Positions 17,904-26,800 of a DNA stretch of 64,000 bases are shown here, piece by piece. The number at the start of each line of letters is the position of its first letter. The first letter of the stretch is position 1. The DNA is from Miniphocaeibacter massiliensis (GTDB taxonomy: Bacteria; Bacillota; Clostridia; Tissierellales; Peptoniphilaceae), in assembly GCF_900232905.1 (NCBI RefSeq), contig NZ_OCTQ01000001.1, forward strand, positions 1 through 64,000. The letters are read 5' to 3'. A program made the translations under genes and the position numbers. The notes below the pieces were generated by a model. The model ran no database searches. It was not told where the DNA came from and worked only from the letters and a program-made list of their open reading frames with translations.

Positions 17904-18379
17904 ATGAGAAGAAAACTTACATAATATATATTATATTAATACTAATTTTATTGGTATCTTGTACGCCAAAAAGACAAGCTAAAATTTATGATGATAATAA
18001 CAGAATAGCTGAAATGAAAGATAATTGTACTATAAAAAATATGCAAGGAAAAGAGACAGAAGATGAAAAATCTCTTGACTATAAACTAAATTTCACAGGG
18101 GTTTTTACAATATGGGAAATTGAAGTAAAGGAAGACAGTAAAATAACAGCAGATATATATTCTGTGCTTGATAATGAATATATAAAAGTTGTATTAGTAA
18201 ATTCAAAAAAAGAAGTAATAAATTTGAGTGAAGGAAATTTTAATGAAAAGGTAGATGTAAATTTATCAAGAGGGAAGAACTACATAAAACTTGTTAGTAA
18301 AGGTAGCAAAGGAAGATTAAAAATGAGTATAAGTGAAGATGATAGTATCAGTTTTAAAAGAATTGATTTGGAGCATTAA
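17904..18379 (+). CDS. Small lipoprotein, start region frameshifted
   Basis: The open frame (first possible start TTG 17951, 142 residues) begins MVSCTPKRQ, which is the end of a lipoprotein signal: extending the frame upstream reads IIYIILILILLVSC with a lipobox at the Cys. The only ATG with a good site (GGGGGA, then ATG at 17904) reads MRRKLT and stops. One extra A in the AAAA run at 17912-17915 would join them as MRRKTYIIYIILILILLVSC. So the gene either carries a real frameshift, is switched by slippage in the A run, or contains a sequence error. The mature part is hydrophilic and matches no family I know. A good promoter and a terminator flank it. Confidence 0.7.
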
Positions 18380-18389
18380 TATTTAGAAT

Positions 18390-18417
18390 AAAATAACACC
18401 AAGATTGGTGTTATTTT
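18390..18417. terminator. Bidirectional terminator
   Basis: An 11-bp stem AAAATAACACC / GGTGTTATTTT (18390-18400, 18407-18417). It stands between the lipoprotein and the convergent M42 gene and overlaps the stop codon of the latter. Confidence 0.85.
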
Positions 18418-19448
18418 ATTGATTCAACAAATCCTATTCCAAGATTCATAGTATTTAATATTCCATTTATGTGTGTTCTTTCAAAAGCATGAGAAGCATC
18501 TACACCAGGTCCTATTAGTCCAACTTTAAAATCGTACCCTGCTCTAAGCGCAGCAGAAGCATCTGAACCATAATTAATAAAAATATCTATTTTATAGTCT
18601 AAACTTTTTTCTTTAGCAACTTTTTCTAAAATTCTTCTAGTTTCTAAATCATAAGGTCCACTTCCATCTTTTACACATATAGTTGTTGCAGTTTCTTCTG
18701 AAGTTTGAGTATTTCCAATAGCTGCCATATCTATGGCAATAAAATACTCTGTACTTGTAGGTAAAGCAGAAGAACTACCGTGTCCGACTTCTTCATAATT
18801 ACTAATAAAGAAATTAACAGTATATTCAGGCTTTATATTATTTTCAACAAAATATTTAGCTATTCCTATAATTGCAGCTACACCAGCCTTGTCATCTAAA
18901 TGGCGTGATTTAATATAACCATTTTCTAAAATTTCTACATTAGGATTAAGATAGATGAAATCTCCAACTTGTATTCCAAGTTTTTCTACATCTTCTTTAG
19001 ATTTTACAACTTCATCTATTCTTATCTCTATATTGTCTAAAGTTCGTTCTAAAGAATTGACATCGTTATAAACGTGAACAGATTGGTGTTCGAAAATTAC
19101 AGTACCACTATAATTTCTGTTTTCTGATGTATTAATTGTTACATAATTTCCTTCTATTGTAGAAAGAGAATATCCACCAATTTTTGTAACTTTAAGTCTT
19201 CCATTTGTTTTGATTTCTTTTACCATTAATCCAAGAGTATCAACATGTCCTGAAAAAGTAATAGCTTCTTTTTTCTTCCCTTCTATTGAAGCAATTAGAG
19301 CACCTTTTGTTGTTTTATAGGTTTGTAATCCTAGATTTTTAAATTCAGATTCTACAAATTTTATAGCTTTTTCAGTATCTCCAGTAGGACTAGGTATTAA
19401 TAGTAAATCTTTTAAAAACTTAGTAATATAATTTTTGTCTATACTCAT
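18411..19448 (-). CDS. M42 family metallopeptidase (aminopeptidase)
   Basis: A 345-residue M42 (PF05343) peptidase, normally a cytosolic dodecamer removing N-terminal residues from peptides. Metal and catalytic motifs in order: TFSGHVDTLGLMV (about residues 59-71), SRHLDDKAGVAA (about 180-191), YEEVGHGSS (about 213-221), AIDMAA (about 234) and NYGSDASAALRAGYD. The late THINGI segment supplies the last metal ligand. The start ATG has AAGGAGAG seven bases upstream. Together with the M18 enzyme at 50661 it points to peptide-based nutrition. Confidence 0.92.
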   Translation of the reverse strand: MSIDKNYITKFLKDLLLIPSPTGDTEKAIKFVESEFKNLGLQTYKTTKGALIASIEGKKKEAITFSGHVDTLGLMVKEIKTNGRLKVTKIGGYSLSTIEGNYVTINTSENRNYSGTVIFEHQSVHVYNDVNSLERTLDNIEIRIDEVVKSKEDVEKLGIQVGDFIYLNPNVEILENGYIKSRHLDDKAGVAAIIGIAKYFVENNIKPEYTVNFFISNYEEVGHGSSSALPTSTEYFIAIDMAAIGNTQTSEETATTICVKDGSGPYDLETRRILEKVAKEKSLDYKIDIFINYGSDASAALRAGYDFKVGLIGPGVDASHAFERTHINGILNTMNLGIGFVESIK

Positions 19449-19633
19449 ATAGTCTCTCCTTATTAAATTAAATATGTACAGATATATTATAGCAAGAAAG
19501 ATTAAAAATTAACAATAATTTACATTAAATGAATAATATTTAAATGAAATGCATATCTTAAATAAGGATACATAAGCTCAGCGAAAATTATAATATATTC
19601 AAATTTCACAGTATAGTTGTTTGATAGAAAATA

Positions 19634-19662
19634 CTGACTTTATTTTTTAGATAGGTTATAAT
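19634..19662 (+). promoter_or_regulatory. Promoter of the NUDIX-whiA unit
   Basis: CTGACT (19634-19639), 17-base spacer, TATAAT (19657-19662), followed by AAGGAGG before the ATG at 19703. Confidence 0.6.
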
Positions 19663-19702
19663 AAATTATAGTTTACGTATTTTTCAGATAAGGAGGAAAA
19701 AC

Positions 19703-20116
19703 ATGGAAGAGGTAAGCGCAGGTGGAATAGTTGTCCATAAAGGTAATGTCGCTGTATTAAGAAAGTTTCGTGGTGATTGGGTACTTCCAAAAGGGCGCTT
19801 AGAAAAAGGAGAAACCAGAGAAGAGGCTGCTTTAAGAGAAGTAAATGAAGAATCTGGTGTAAAAGCAGAAATAGTTAGATATATTGGTTATGTAAAATAT
19901 TGGTACAAACATATAGATGGTATAAAAGTTCAAAAAACGGTACATTATTATTATATGAAAACAACAGATACAAAGCTTATTCCTCAAAGGGAAGAAGGCT
20001 TTACAGAAGCTGCATATATGCCTTTTGAAAAAGCAATGCATTATTTAAAACACGATGCTGAAAAAAATATGGTTAATAAGGTTAAAGATTTTTACAAAAA
20101 AGAAAGTAAGGGATAA
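19703..20116 (+). CDS. NUDIX hydrolase
   Basis: A 137-residue NUDIX protein hydrolysing a nucleoside diphosphate linked to another moiety, Mg-dependent. The full NUDIX box is present: G-x5-E-x7-REV-x-EE-x-GV over about residues 31-54. The opening EVSAGGIVVHKGNVAVLR resembles small cytosolic housekeeping NUDIX enzymes. The substrate is not predictable; oxidised nucleotides, Ap4A or NDP-sugars are all possible. It lies two bases before whiA and has AAGGAGG upstream. Confidence 0.88.
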   Translation: MEEVSAGGIVVHKGNVAVLRKFRGDWVLPKGRLEKGETREEAALREVNEESGVKAEIVRYIGYVKYWYKHIDGIKVQKTVHYYYMKTTDTKLIPQREEGFTEAAYMPFEKAMHYLKHDAEKNMVNKVKDFYKKESKG

Positions 20117-20118
20117 AA

Positions 20119-21048
20119 ATGTCTTTTTCCGTTGATGTAAAAAATGAGGTTTCTAGAATAAAAGTAGATTCTAAAGAAGAAATTTTAGCCGAATTAGGAG
20201 CTATGTTTAGAGTAAATGGAACTATACTAAAAAACAATCAAAATTTAAAATTGAAATTTACAACAGAAATTAATTTAATTGCTAGAAGAATATTTACAGA
20301 AATAAAACAAATTTATGATTATGATTCTGTAATAGAAGTTAGTAAAAATAATCAGTTGAGAAAGAAAAGTTCTTATAGGATATATTTAGAAGGAGAAATT
20401 GCACAAAATTTTTTGTTTGATATAGGTTTGGATGATGATCCATTTTCATTTATGTTTTTAGATGTTCCAGAAAAATTAGTAGATACTAAAAAAAAGAAAA
20501 AAGCATATATTAGAGGGAGCTTTTTAGGAGCAGGTTCTATTTCTAGTCCAGAAAAAGCATATCATTTGGAAATTATTACAGGAGAACTCAATTACAGTAA
20601 AGAATTTGTAAAATTATTAAATTCATATAATATCTTAGCAAGCATAGTAGAAAGAAATGAGAACTATGTTATATATATAAAAGATAGTGAGATGATTTCT
20701 GATTTTTTATCACTAATAGAAGCTTTTCAAAATCTATTTAAGTTTGAGAATATCAGAGTAGTAAAAGAAATAAAGAATAATGTGAATAGAGTCATGAATT
20801 GTGAATCTGCGAATATGGATAAAACAATAGAAGCTTCATTAAAACAAATAGAAGATATAGAGTTAATTGATGAGAATATTGGATTAGAAAATATTGATAT
20901 AAATTTACAAGAGATTGCAGAAATTAGAAGGTCTAATCCGGAGTATTCATTGAAGCAAATTGGAGAAATGTTAAATCCTTCAGTTGGAAAATCTGGAATA
21001 AATCATAGGTTTAAAAAGTTAAGAGCTATAGCTGACAAATTTAGATAG
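20119..21048 (+). CDS. whiA: DNA-binding protein WhiA
   Basis: The 309-residue protein starts SFSVDVKNEVSRI, as WhiA proteins do. It has a LAGLIDADG-like N-terminal domain (GAMFRVNGTI; YIRGSFLGAGSISSPEKAYHLEI about residues 131-153) and a C-terminal helix-turn-helix (LQEIAEIRRSNPEYSLKQIGEML, then GKSGINHRFKKLRAIA). It regulates sporulation division genes in Streptomyces and affects cell division and chromosome segregation in Bacillus; the role in this coccus-like lineage is unknown. It usually follows yvcK; here it pairs with NUDIX instead. Confidence 0.93.
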   Translation: MSFSVDVKNEVSRIKVDSKEEILAELGAMFRVNGTILKNNQNLKLKFTTEINLIARRIFTEIKQIYDYDSVIEVSKNNQLRKKSSYRIYLEGEIAQNFLFDIGLDDDPFSFMFLDVPEKLVDTKKKKKAYIRGSFLGAGSISSPEKAYHLEIITGELNYSKEFVKLLNSYNILASIVERNENYVIYIKDSEMISDFLSLIEAFQNLFKFENIRVVKEIKNNVNRVMNCESANMDKTIEASLKQIEDIELIDENIGLENIDINLQEIAEIRRSNPEYSLKQIGEMLNPSVGKSGINHRFKKLRAIADKFR

Positions 21049-21065
21049 GCTATGGCTCTATTTTT
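21022..21065 (+). terminator. Terminator overlapping the 3' end of whiA
   Basis: AGAGCTATAG (21022-21031, inside the coding sequence) can pair with CTATGGCTCT (21050-21059, one G-U) across an 18-base loop, followed by ATTTTTAT. Confidence 0.55.
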
Positions 21066-21129
21066 ATAAAAATAATTAAATTTGAAAAATTTGTAACTTT
21101 ATTGTAGTAATGTTAAATAAATTTTAGTA

Positions 21130-21135
21130 TATAAT
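21130..21135 (+). promoter_or_regulatory. -10 element upstream of the two-component operon
   Basis: TATAAT at 21130-21135. No recognisable -35 box lies at the right distance. Confidence 0.4.
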
Positions 21136-21152
21136 AAATTTGGGTGATGTAT

Positions 21153-21842
21153 ATGTATAATATTTTAGTTTGTGATGATGAAAAGGATATAGTTGATGCT
21201 ATATCTATTTACTTAGTACAACAAGATTATGAAGTTCATAAAGCTTATAATGGAAAAGAAGCTTTGGATATAATTAATAAAGAAGATATTGACTTACTTT
21301 TAGTTGATATAATGATGCCGGTAATGAATGGAATAGAATTGACAAGAGAAGTTAGGGAAATTTCAGCAATGCCGATTATTATTTTATCTGCTAAAGGGGA
21401 GCTTGAAGATAAAGTTGAAGGTTTAGAAGTTGGAGCGGATGATTATATTACAAAACCATTTGATCCAGTAGAACTTTTAGCAAGAGTAAAATCAAATATA
21501 AGACGAATAGAGCTTGCAAAAGATAAGGGATCATTTATTGACCAAGAAATTTATACTTCGGGAAGAATTAGGGTAAATAATACAAAGAAAGAAGTTTTGG
21601 TAGATGGTGAACCAATAAAAATTACACCTTATGAATATGGAATACTGCTTCTTTTAATATCCAATAAAGGTATGGTTTTTAACTCTGACCAAATTTATGA
21701 AAAAGTGTGGGATAGTCCACCTTATGATGTAAAAAAAATAGTGTCAGTACATATTTCTAGACTTAGAGATAAGATAGAGATAAATCCTAGAAAACCAGAT
21801 CATTTAAAATCAGTGTATGGTATGGGGTATAAAATTGAATGA
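21153..21842 (+). CDS. Response regulator, OmpR/PhoB family
   Basis: A 229-residue DNA-binding regulator. The receiver domain has the acidic pair CDDE (about residues 7-10), the phosphorylated Asp in LLLVDIMMPVMNG (about 52), a Thr/Ser switch in IILSAK and the conserved Lys in YITKPFDP. The C-terminal winged helix includes ITPYEYGILLLL and VHISRLRDKIE. I start at the second ATG because GGGTGATGTAT lies at the usual distance, the same layout as at 23201. The stop overlaps the kinase start by 4 bases. The signal is unknown. Confidence 0.88.
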   Translation: MYNILVCDDEKDIVDAISIYLVQQDYEVHKAYNGKEALDIINKEDIDLLLVDIMMPVMNGIELTREVREISAMPIIILSAKGELEDKVEGLEVGADDYITKPFDPVELLARVKSNIRRIELAKDKGSFIDQEIYTSGRIRVNNTKKEVLVDGEPIKITPYEYGILLLLISNKGMVFNSDQIYEKVWDSPPYDVKKIVSVHISRLRDKIEINPRKPDHLKSVYGMGYKIE

Positions 21843-23167
21843 TAAAGAAAGTATTTGGAAAAATTTTATTATTGTTTAAAAAGTTATTTAGTTGGATTAA
21901 AAATATCTATTTTAAAATAGATGGTTATATTGAAGACCAGATATTTTATTTATTTTTATTTTTTTCTGTCCAATATTTTGTATATATGACAATATTAGAT
22001 ATCATATTTGGATTAGATGTTTATGGAAATAGTCTAACACCTGAAATTTTTTCTAAAATATTTATTATTTATGTATTTACGCTTGTTTTATACAAGATAT
22101 ATCAAACTATAAAAAAATATGGAGTTCATAGTTTTTTAATATTTGATTTTTTTGCAGGTTTTAGATTTAAATATTTTTTAGTTTATTTTGAATGCTTGGT
22201 AATTGAAACTTTTTTGGTTACAGCATATATTAGTATTATAGATGTAAATAGCGATAATTTGGTTAAAATTTTGATAATATTCATTATTCAAAAAATTTCT
22301 ATATCTATTATGAAAAATTATCTGGGAAAAGTTTTATTAAACAGAAAAATTGAGGCATTGAATAATGGCAATAAAATAAAAGTAAATATTTTAGAGAAAA
22401 CATATAGTGAATCTATATATTTAATAGACAACTTGTATAGCTCTATGAAAAAATCTTTGGATTCTAAATATAAGAGTGAAAGGTTGAAAACAGATTTAAT
22501 TACAAATATATCTCATGATATTAAAACTCCTTTAACTTCTATTATTAACTATGTTGATTTAGTAAAAAATAGCAATAATACAGAAGAAAGGAATGAATAT
22601 ATAAAAACTTTAGATTATAATGCTAAAAGATTAAAGACAATGGTAATTGATTTGATAGATGCTTCAAAAACAGGAACTGGAAATATTGATCTAAATTATG
22701 AAATAATAGAGTTGAATGAGTTAATATTACAAGTTTATGGGCAGTTTGATTCAGCATTCGAAGATAAAAATCTTGAATTTGAATATAAGAGTTTTAGTGA
22801 TAATATATTTATAAATGTAGATGGTGATCAATTAAGTAGAGTTTTTGAAAATATAATTACAAATGCAGTAAAATATTGTAAAGAAAATTCAACAATATCG
22901 ATAAGAATTGAAGTAAAAGATAGTAAACTTATGGTTTCAATAAGTAATATATCTAAGGAACCTTTGGTTGTTAAATCGGAAGATTTACTAGAACAATTTG
23001 TAAGAGGAGAACAATCAAGGAGCTCAGAAGGTAGTGGATTAGGATTGTATATATCTAAAAACCTGATAGAATTAATGAAAGGGAAATTTGAAATAAATAT
23101 AGAAGAAGATATTTTTACGGTTATTATTTCATTTAAGATAAAGACTAATAAGAAAAAAATTGGTTAA
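21839..23167 (+). CDS. Membrane sensor histidine kinase
   Basis: The 442-residue cognate kinase of the preceding regulator. About four membrane segments occupy the first ~165 residues (around 42-62, 70-85, 108-132, 137-155). The H-box LITNISHDIKTPLTSIINYV has the phosphorylated His at about 226. The N-box is in ITNAVKYCKEN and the G-box in GSGLGLYISKNL. No extracytoplasmic domain of note is visible, so it probably senses a membrane or intramembrane signal. No transporter is adjacent to suggest a target. Confidence 0.87.
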   Translation: MIKKVFGKILLLFKKLFSWIKNIYFKIDGYIEDQIFYLFLFFSVQYFVYMTILDIIFGLDVYGNSLTPEIFSKIFIIYVFTLVLYKIYQTIKKYGVHSFLIFDFFAGFRFKYFLVYFECLVIETFLVTAYISIIDVNSDNLVKILIIFIIQKISISIMKNYLGKVLLNRKIEALNNGNKIKVNILEKTYSESIYLIDNLYSSMKKSLDSKYKSERLKTDLITNISHDIKTPLTSIINYVDLVKNSNNTEERNEYIKTLDYNAKRLKTMVIDLIDASKTGTGNIDLNYEIIELNELILQVYGQFDSAFEDKNLEFEYKSFSDNIFINVDGDQLSRVFENIITNAVKYCKENSTISIRIEVKDSKLMVSISNISKEPLVVKSEDLLEQFVRGEQSRSSEGSGLGLYISKNLIELMKGKFEINIEEDIFTVIISFKIKTNKKKIG

Positions 23168-23200
23168 TAACAGTAAAAATTTTGATAAAAGGTGATGTAA

Positions 23201-23647
23201 ATGAATAAAAATGAAAATGAAAAACTTTCTTTAAGATTATTTATAGATTTAACCAGATCTAATATGACAGTCCAAAGGGAATTGAGTAATAGCTTAAAAG
23301 ATTCAGGAATAACTTTAACACAATTTGCAGTTATAGAAGCTCTTTACCACAAGGGTAATTTGTGTGTAGGAGAAATTAAGGATTTAATACTTACAACAAG
23401 TGGTAACATAACTGTTGTAATTTCTAACTTAGAAAAAGATAAATATATAGAGAGAGTAAAAGATGAAATAGATAAAAGAAAGTTTATAATTTCCCTAACA
23501 GATAAAGGAGCTAAATTAGTAGAAAAAATATATCCAATTCAGAAAGTTAAGATTATAGAATTACTTTCTTGCATAGATGAAGAAAATAAAAAAATAATAT
23601 CTGAGAATTTAAATAAAATATGGTACAAAAAACAATCTAATGAATAG
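23201..23647 (+). CDS. MarR family transcriptional regulator
   Basis: A 148-residue winged-helix dimeric repressor type. LTQFAVIEALYHKGNLCVGEIKD and TTSGNITVVISNLEKDKYIERVKDEIDKRKFIISLTDKG are the recognition helix and wing with the conserved DxRxxxxxLT-like motif (DKRKFIISLT). AGGTGATGTAA precedes the ATG. The ligand is unknown. It is followed by a terminator, then the glycine cleavage operon, which it might regulate; no evidence beyond position. Confidence 0.85.
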   Translation: MNKNENEKLSLRLFIDLTRSNMTVQRELSNSLKDSGITLTQFAVIEALYHKGNLCVGEIKDLILTTSGNITVVISNLEKDKYIERVKDEIDKRKFIISLTDKGAKLVEKIYPIQKVKIIELLSCIDEENKKIISENLNKIWYKKQSNE

Positions 23648-23658
23648 GTTGTTTTTTT
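23627..23658 (+). terminator. Terminator at the end of the marR gene
   Basis: A 13-bp stem AAAAAACAATCTA / TAGGTTGTTTTTT (23627-23639, 23645-23657, one G-U) overlapping the stop codon. Confidence 0.75.
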
Positions 23659-23848
23659 ATAATCAATAGTAAAGTATATTTGAAACGACATAAGCAAACG
23701 TATCCCTAAAGGGATAAAAAAGTCCCGAAGAAACAATAGCCATATTTTAATGAAAATATATAGAAATTTACATTATTTTCACAATGAATTTGCTAATTTT
23801 AAAAATAAATATCAAAAAATCCATATAAATTATAATAAGGTTTTCATA
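23659..23848. other. Gene-free gap with an isolated hairpin
   Basis: No coding frame is supported. A 6-bp hairpin TATCCC-TAAA-GGGATA (23701-23716) is followed by purine-rich GTCCCGAAGAAACAAT. Farther on is the inverted repeat ATATTTT / AAAATAT (23742-23748, 23753-23759). None of this matches a riboswitch class I know; in particular the glycine riboswitch core is absent. Confidence 0.5.
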
Positions 23849-23877
23849 TTGTAATATTTATCACTTTACTTTATAAT
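23849..23877 (+). promoter_or_regulatory. Promoter of the glycine cleavage operon
   Basis: TTGTAA (23849-23854), 17-base spacer, TATAAT (23872-23877). The leader to the ATG at 23938 would be only about 55 bases. Confidence 0.65.
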
Positions 23878-23937
23878 AAGTGAGAGGGATACTTTCTTTT
23901 TTTAAAACAATTATTTCTATTCTAAGGAGGAATTATA

Positions 23938-25029
23938 ATGAGTGCAAAAAAAACACCACTATATGATCGTCATATAGCTGCGGGTGGAAATGTAGTTGAT
24001 TATGCAGGGTGGTTTTTACCTGTAGATTATGTAGGGCTTAAAGAAGAGCATAGTGCTGTAAGAGAAAATGTTGGTTTATTTGACGTTTCTCATATGGGAG
24101 AATTTACAGTTAAAGGGAAGGAAGCTGTAAAATTTTTGAATTATGTTTTTTCTAATGACTATTCAAAAGTAGCAGATGGTCAAGTGGCTTATACAATGTT
24201 ATTAAACGAAAATGGTGGAATAATTGATGATTTACTTATTTATAGGAAAAATTCTGAGGATTTTTTAATTATTCCAAATGCAGCAAATGTTGATAAAGAT
24301 TATAATCATTTAATTAAATTAACTAAAGATTATGATATTGAATTTAAAAACATCTCTGACGAAGTAGGAGAAGTTGCAATTCAAGGACCGAATGCACAAA
24401 AAGTACTTCAAAAATTAGTGGATTTTGACTTAGATAAAATAGAATATTATCATTTTGTTGATGGTATTGATTACAAAGGTCATAAGTTATTAATTTCTAG
24501 AACTGGTTATACAGGTGAAGATGGATTTGAGGTTTATACTACCAATGAAGGAATCTTACAAGTATGGGATGACTTATTAGAAGCAGGAAAAGAGTTTAGC
24601 ATGCAATTATGTGGTTTAGGATGTAGAGATACTTTAAGATTTGAAGCATCTATGCCACTATATGGAAACGAAATGGCTGATGATATTTCTCCATTAGAAG
24701 CAGGATTGAAATTTGCAGTGAAATTTGACAAAGATGATTTTATAGGAAAAACTGCATTAGAAAAAGAATTAGCTGAAGGTCCAAAGAGAAAAATTATAGG
24801 TCTTGAAATGAATGATAAAAGAATTCCAAGACATGGATATGAAATTCAAAAAGATGGAAAGACGATAGGAGTAATAACTACTGGGTATCTTTCACCAACA
24901 TTAAACAGACGTTTAGCTAATGTATTAATTGATATCGATGAAGCTGTTATAGGAAATGAAGTTGATGTAATTATTAGAAATAAACCATCAAAAGCAACTA
25001 TAATAAGCAAAAGATATATGAAAAAATAA
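23938..25029 (+). CDS. gcvT: Glycine cleavage system T protein (aminomethyltransferase)
   Basis: Takes the aminomethyl group from lipoyl-H protein and transfers its methylene to tetrahydrofolate, releasing ammonia. The 363-residue product has PLYDRHIAAGGNVVDYAGW, FDVSHMGEFTVKG (about residues 48-60), MLLNENGGIIDDLLIYR with the catalytic Asp (about 86-102), SRTGYTGEDGFEVY and the C-terminal domain RRKIIGLEM-type segment through LSPTLNR. AAGGAGG precedes the ATG. It is first of five genes that together make a complete glycine cleavage system. Confidence 0.96.
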   Translation: MSAKKTPLYDRHIAAGGNVVDYAGWFLPVDYVGLKEEHSAVRENVGLFDVSHMGEFTVKGKEAVKFLNYVFSNDYSKVADGQVAYTMLLNENGGIIDDLLIYRKNSEDFLIIPNAANVDKDYNHLIKLTKDYDIEFKNISDEVGEVAIQGPNAQKVLQKLVDFDLDKIEYYHFVDGIDYKGHKLLISRTGYTGEDGFEVYTTNEGILQVWDDLLEAGKEFSMQLCGLGCRDTLRFEASMPLYGNEMADDISPLEAGLKFAVKFDKDDFIGKTALEKELAEGPKRKIIGLEMNDKRIPRHGYEIQKDGKTIGVITTGYLSPTLNRRLANVLIDIDEAVIGNEVDVIIRNKPSKATIISKRYMKK

Positions 25030-25063
25030 TAAAATATAAATAATAAAATTTAGGAGGATTAAA

Positions 25064-25444
25064 ATGAACGTAGAAAAAGGATTATTATATACAAAAGACC
25101 ATGAGTGGGTAAAAGTTGATGGAGATGCTGCATATATAGGTATTGCAGATTTTGCACAATCAAATTTAGGGGATATAGTTTATGTTGAACTTCCAGAAGT
25201 TGATGATGATATAGATGCTGAAGATTCAGTAGCATCAGTAGAATCAGTTAAGGCAGCAGCAGAAGTATTTGCTCCATTTGGAGGAACTATCCTTGAAATT
25301 AATGAAGATTTAGAAGATGATCCAGCATTATTAAACAAAGCTCCTTATGAAAATTGGATTGCTAAAATTGAAATTTCAGATAAATCACAACTAGATGGTT
25401 TAATGAGTGACGCTGAGTATACAGAATTTTTAAAGGAGGCATAA
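25064..25444 (+). CDS. gcvH: Glycine cleavage system H protein
   Basis: The 126-residue lipoyl carrier shuttling the aminomethyl group between P, T and L proteins. The lipoylated lysine is in SVESVKAAAEVFAPFGG (Lys at about residue 63). The opening LLYTKDHEWVKVDGD and GIADFAQSNLGDIVYVELPE are standard. GGAGG precedes the ATG; the stop is three bases before gcvPA. No lipoate ligase gene is in the window. Confidence 0.96.
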   Translation: MNVEKGLLYTKDHEWVKVDGDAAYIGIADFAQSNLGDIVYVELPEVDDDIDAEDSVASVESVKAAAEVFAPFGGTILEINEDLEDDPALLNKAPYENWIAKIEISDKSQLDGLMSDAEYTEFLKEA

Positions 25445-25447
25445 TTA

Positions 25448-26800
25448 ATGTCTAATTATCCATATATTCCTCATACTGATGAAGAAATTAAGGAGATGTT
25501 GGATGTAGTAGGTGTTAATTCTCTTGATGATTTATTTTCAGATATACCAGCTGAAATGAAAATGAAAGGAGAATTGGATTTACCTAAATCAAAATCTGAA
25601 GGAGAAGTATTTTCTTATTTAAGTGGATTATCTAAGAAAAATAAATCTACAGCAGATTTAGCTTGTTTTATGGGTGGAGGAGCATATGATCATTATATTC
25701 CTACTGCCATTCACCATATAACTGGTAGATCAGAATTCTACACTGCATATACTCCTTATCAACCAGAAGTAAGTCAAGGTACATTACAATATATTTTTGA
25801 ATACCAAACATTAATGGCTAACTTAACTGGAATGGACTATGCAAATGCTTCATTATATGATGGTCAATCAGCAGTAGCTGAGGCAGCTATAATGACAGCT
25901 CAAATGTCAAAGAAAAATAAAATTGCTATTTCTGAAACAGCAGATCCTCAATCAATAACAGTTTTAAGAACTTATGCACATGCTAGAGGTATGGAATTAG
26001 TTATTATACCTAGAGATGGTATGGTTACAAGTTTAGAAAAAGCAAAAGAAATATTAGATGAAACAGTTGGAACTATTATAGTTCAAAGTCCTAACTTCTA
26101 TGGTTATATAGAGGATATGGCTCCTTTTGTTGAGCTTGCTCATTCACAAAAGAAAACTTATATTATTCAATCTACAGATCCAACTTCACTACCAATCATG
26201 AAAAAACCTGGAGAATTAGGTGTAGATGTCGTAGTTGGAGATGGACAAGCTTTGGGAATTCCTCTTCAATTCGGTGGACCATACTTAGGATTATTGGCTT
26301 TCAACAAGCAATTTTTAAGAAAAATTCCTGGAAGAATTGTTGGACAAACTGAAGATAATGAAGGAAGAAGAGCTTGGGTATTAACACTTTCAGCGAGAGA
26401 ACAACATATAAAAAGAGAAAGAGCTACTTCAAATATTTGTTCAAACCAAGGTTTAAACGTATTAGCAGCAACTGTATATATGTCATTGCTTGGAAAAACA
26501 GGTATGAAAGAAGTTGCTTACAATAGTACAGCTAAAGCGCATTACTTATATGATGAGCTAGCTAAATTAGATAAAGTAAAAGTGTTAACAGATAAACCGT
26601 TCTTTAAAGAATTTACAATTGGATTTGATAAAGATGCAGAAGAAGTTCTTGCTAAATTAGAAGAAAATGGAATCTTAGGTGGTATTAATTTGAGCAAAAT
26701 TAATAAAGACTTAGGTAATGGTCTAATAATAGCTGTAACAGAAAAGCGTACTAAGGAAGAAATGGATAAATTTGTTGAAACTTTGAAGGAGGTATTATAA
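25448..26800 (+). CDS. gcvPA: Glycine dehydrogenase (decarboxylating) subunit 1
   Basis: N-terminal half of the split P protein that decarboxylates glycine with pyridoxal phosphate. The 450-residue product starts YPYIPHTDEEIKEML and contains FMGGGAYDHYIPTAIHHI (about residues 75-92), YTAYTPYQPEVSQGTLQYIF and the late TSNICSNQGLNVLAATVYM. The PLP lysine sits in subunit 2, as usual in split systems. Stop and next start share one base, so production of the two subunits is coupled. Confidence 0.95.
   Translation: MSNYPYIPHTDEEIKEMLDVVGVNSLDDLFSDIPAEMKMKGELDLPKSKSEGEVFSYLSGLSKKNKSTADLACFMGGGAYDHYIPTAIHHITGRSEFYTAYTPYQPEVSQGTLQYIFEYQTLMANLTGMDYANASLYDGQSAVAEAAIMTAQMSKKNKIAISETADPQSITVLRTYAHARGMELVIIPRDGMVTSLEKAKEILDETVGTIIVQSPNFYGYIEDMAPFVELAHSQKKTYIIQSTDPTSLPIMKKPGELGVDVVVGDGQALGIPLQFGGPYLGLLAFNKQFLRKIPGRIVGQTEDNEGRRAWVLTLSAREQHIKRERATSNICSNQGLNVLAATVYMSLLGKTGMKEVAYNSTAKAHYLYDELAKLDKVKVLTDKPFFKEFTIGFDKDAEEVLAKLEENGILGGINLSKINKDLGNGLIIAVTEKRTKEEMDKFVETLKEVL

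Noticed and set aside
23701-23716. TATCCC-TAAA-GGGATA as a terminator
   Set aside because: No T run follows on the + strand (it is followed by an A run). On the minus strand the T run precedes the hairpin.
23884-23937. Glycine riboswitch before gcvT
   Set aside because: The leader after the promoter is only about 55 bases and has none of the conserved glycine aptamer blocks; the upstream gap lacks them too.
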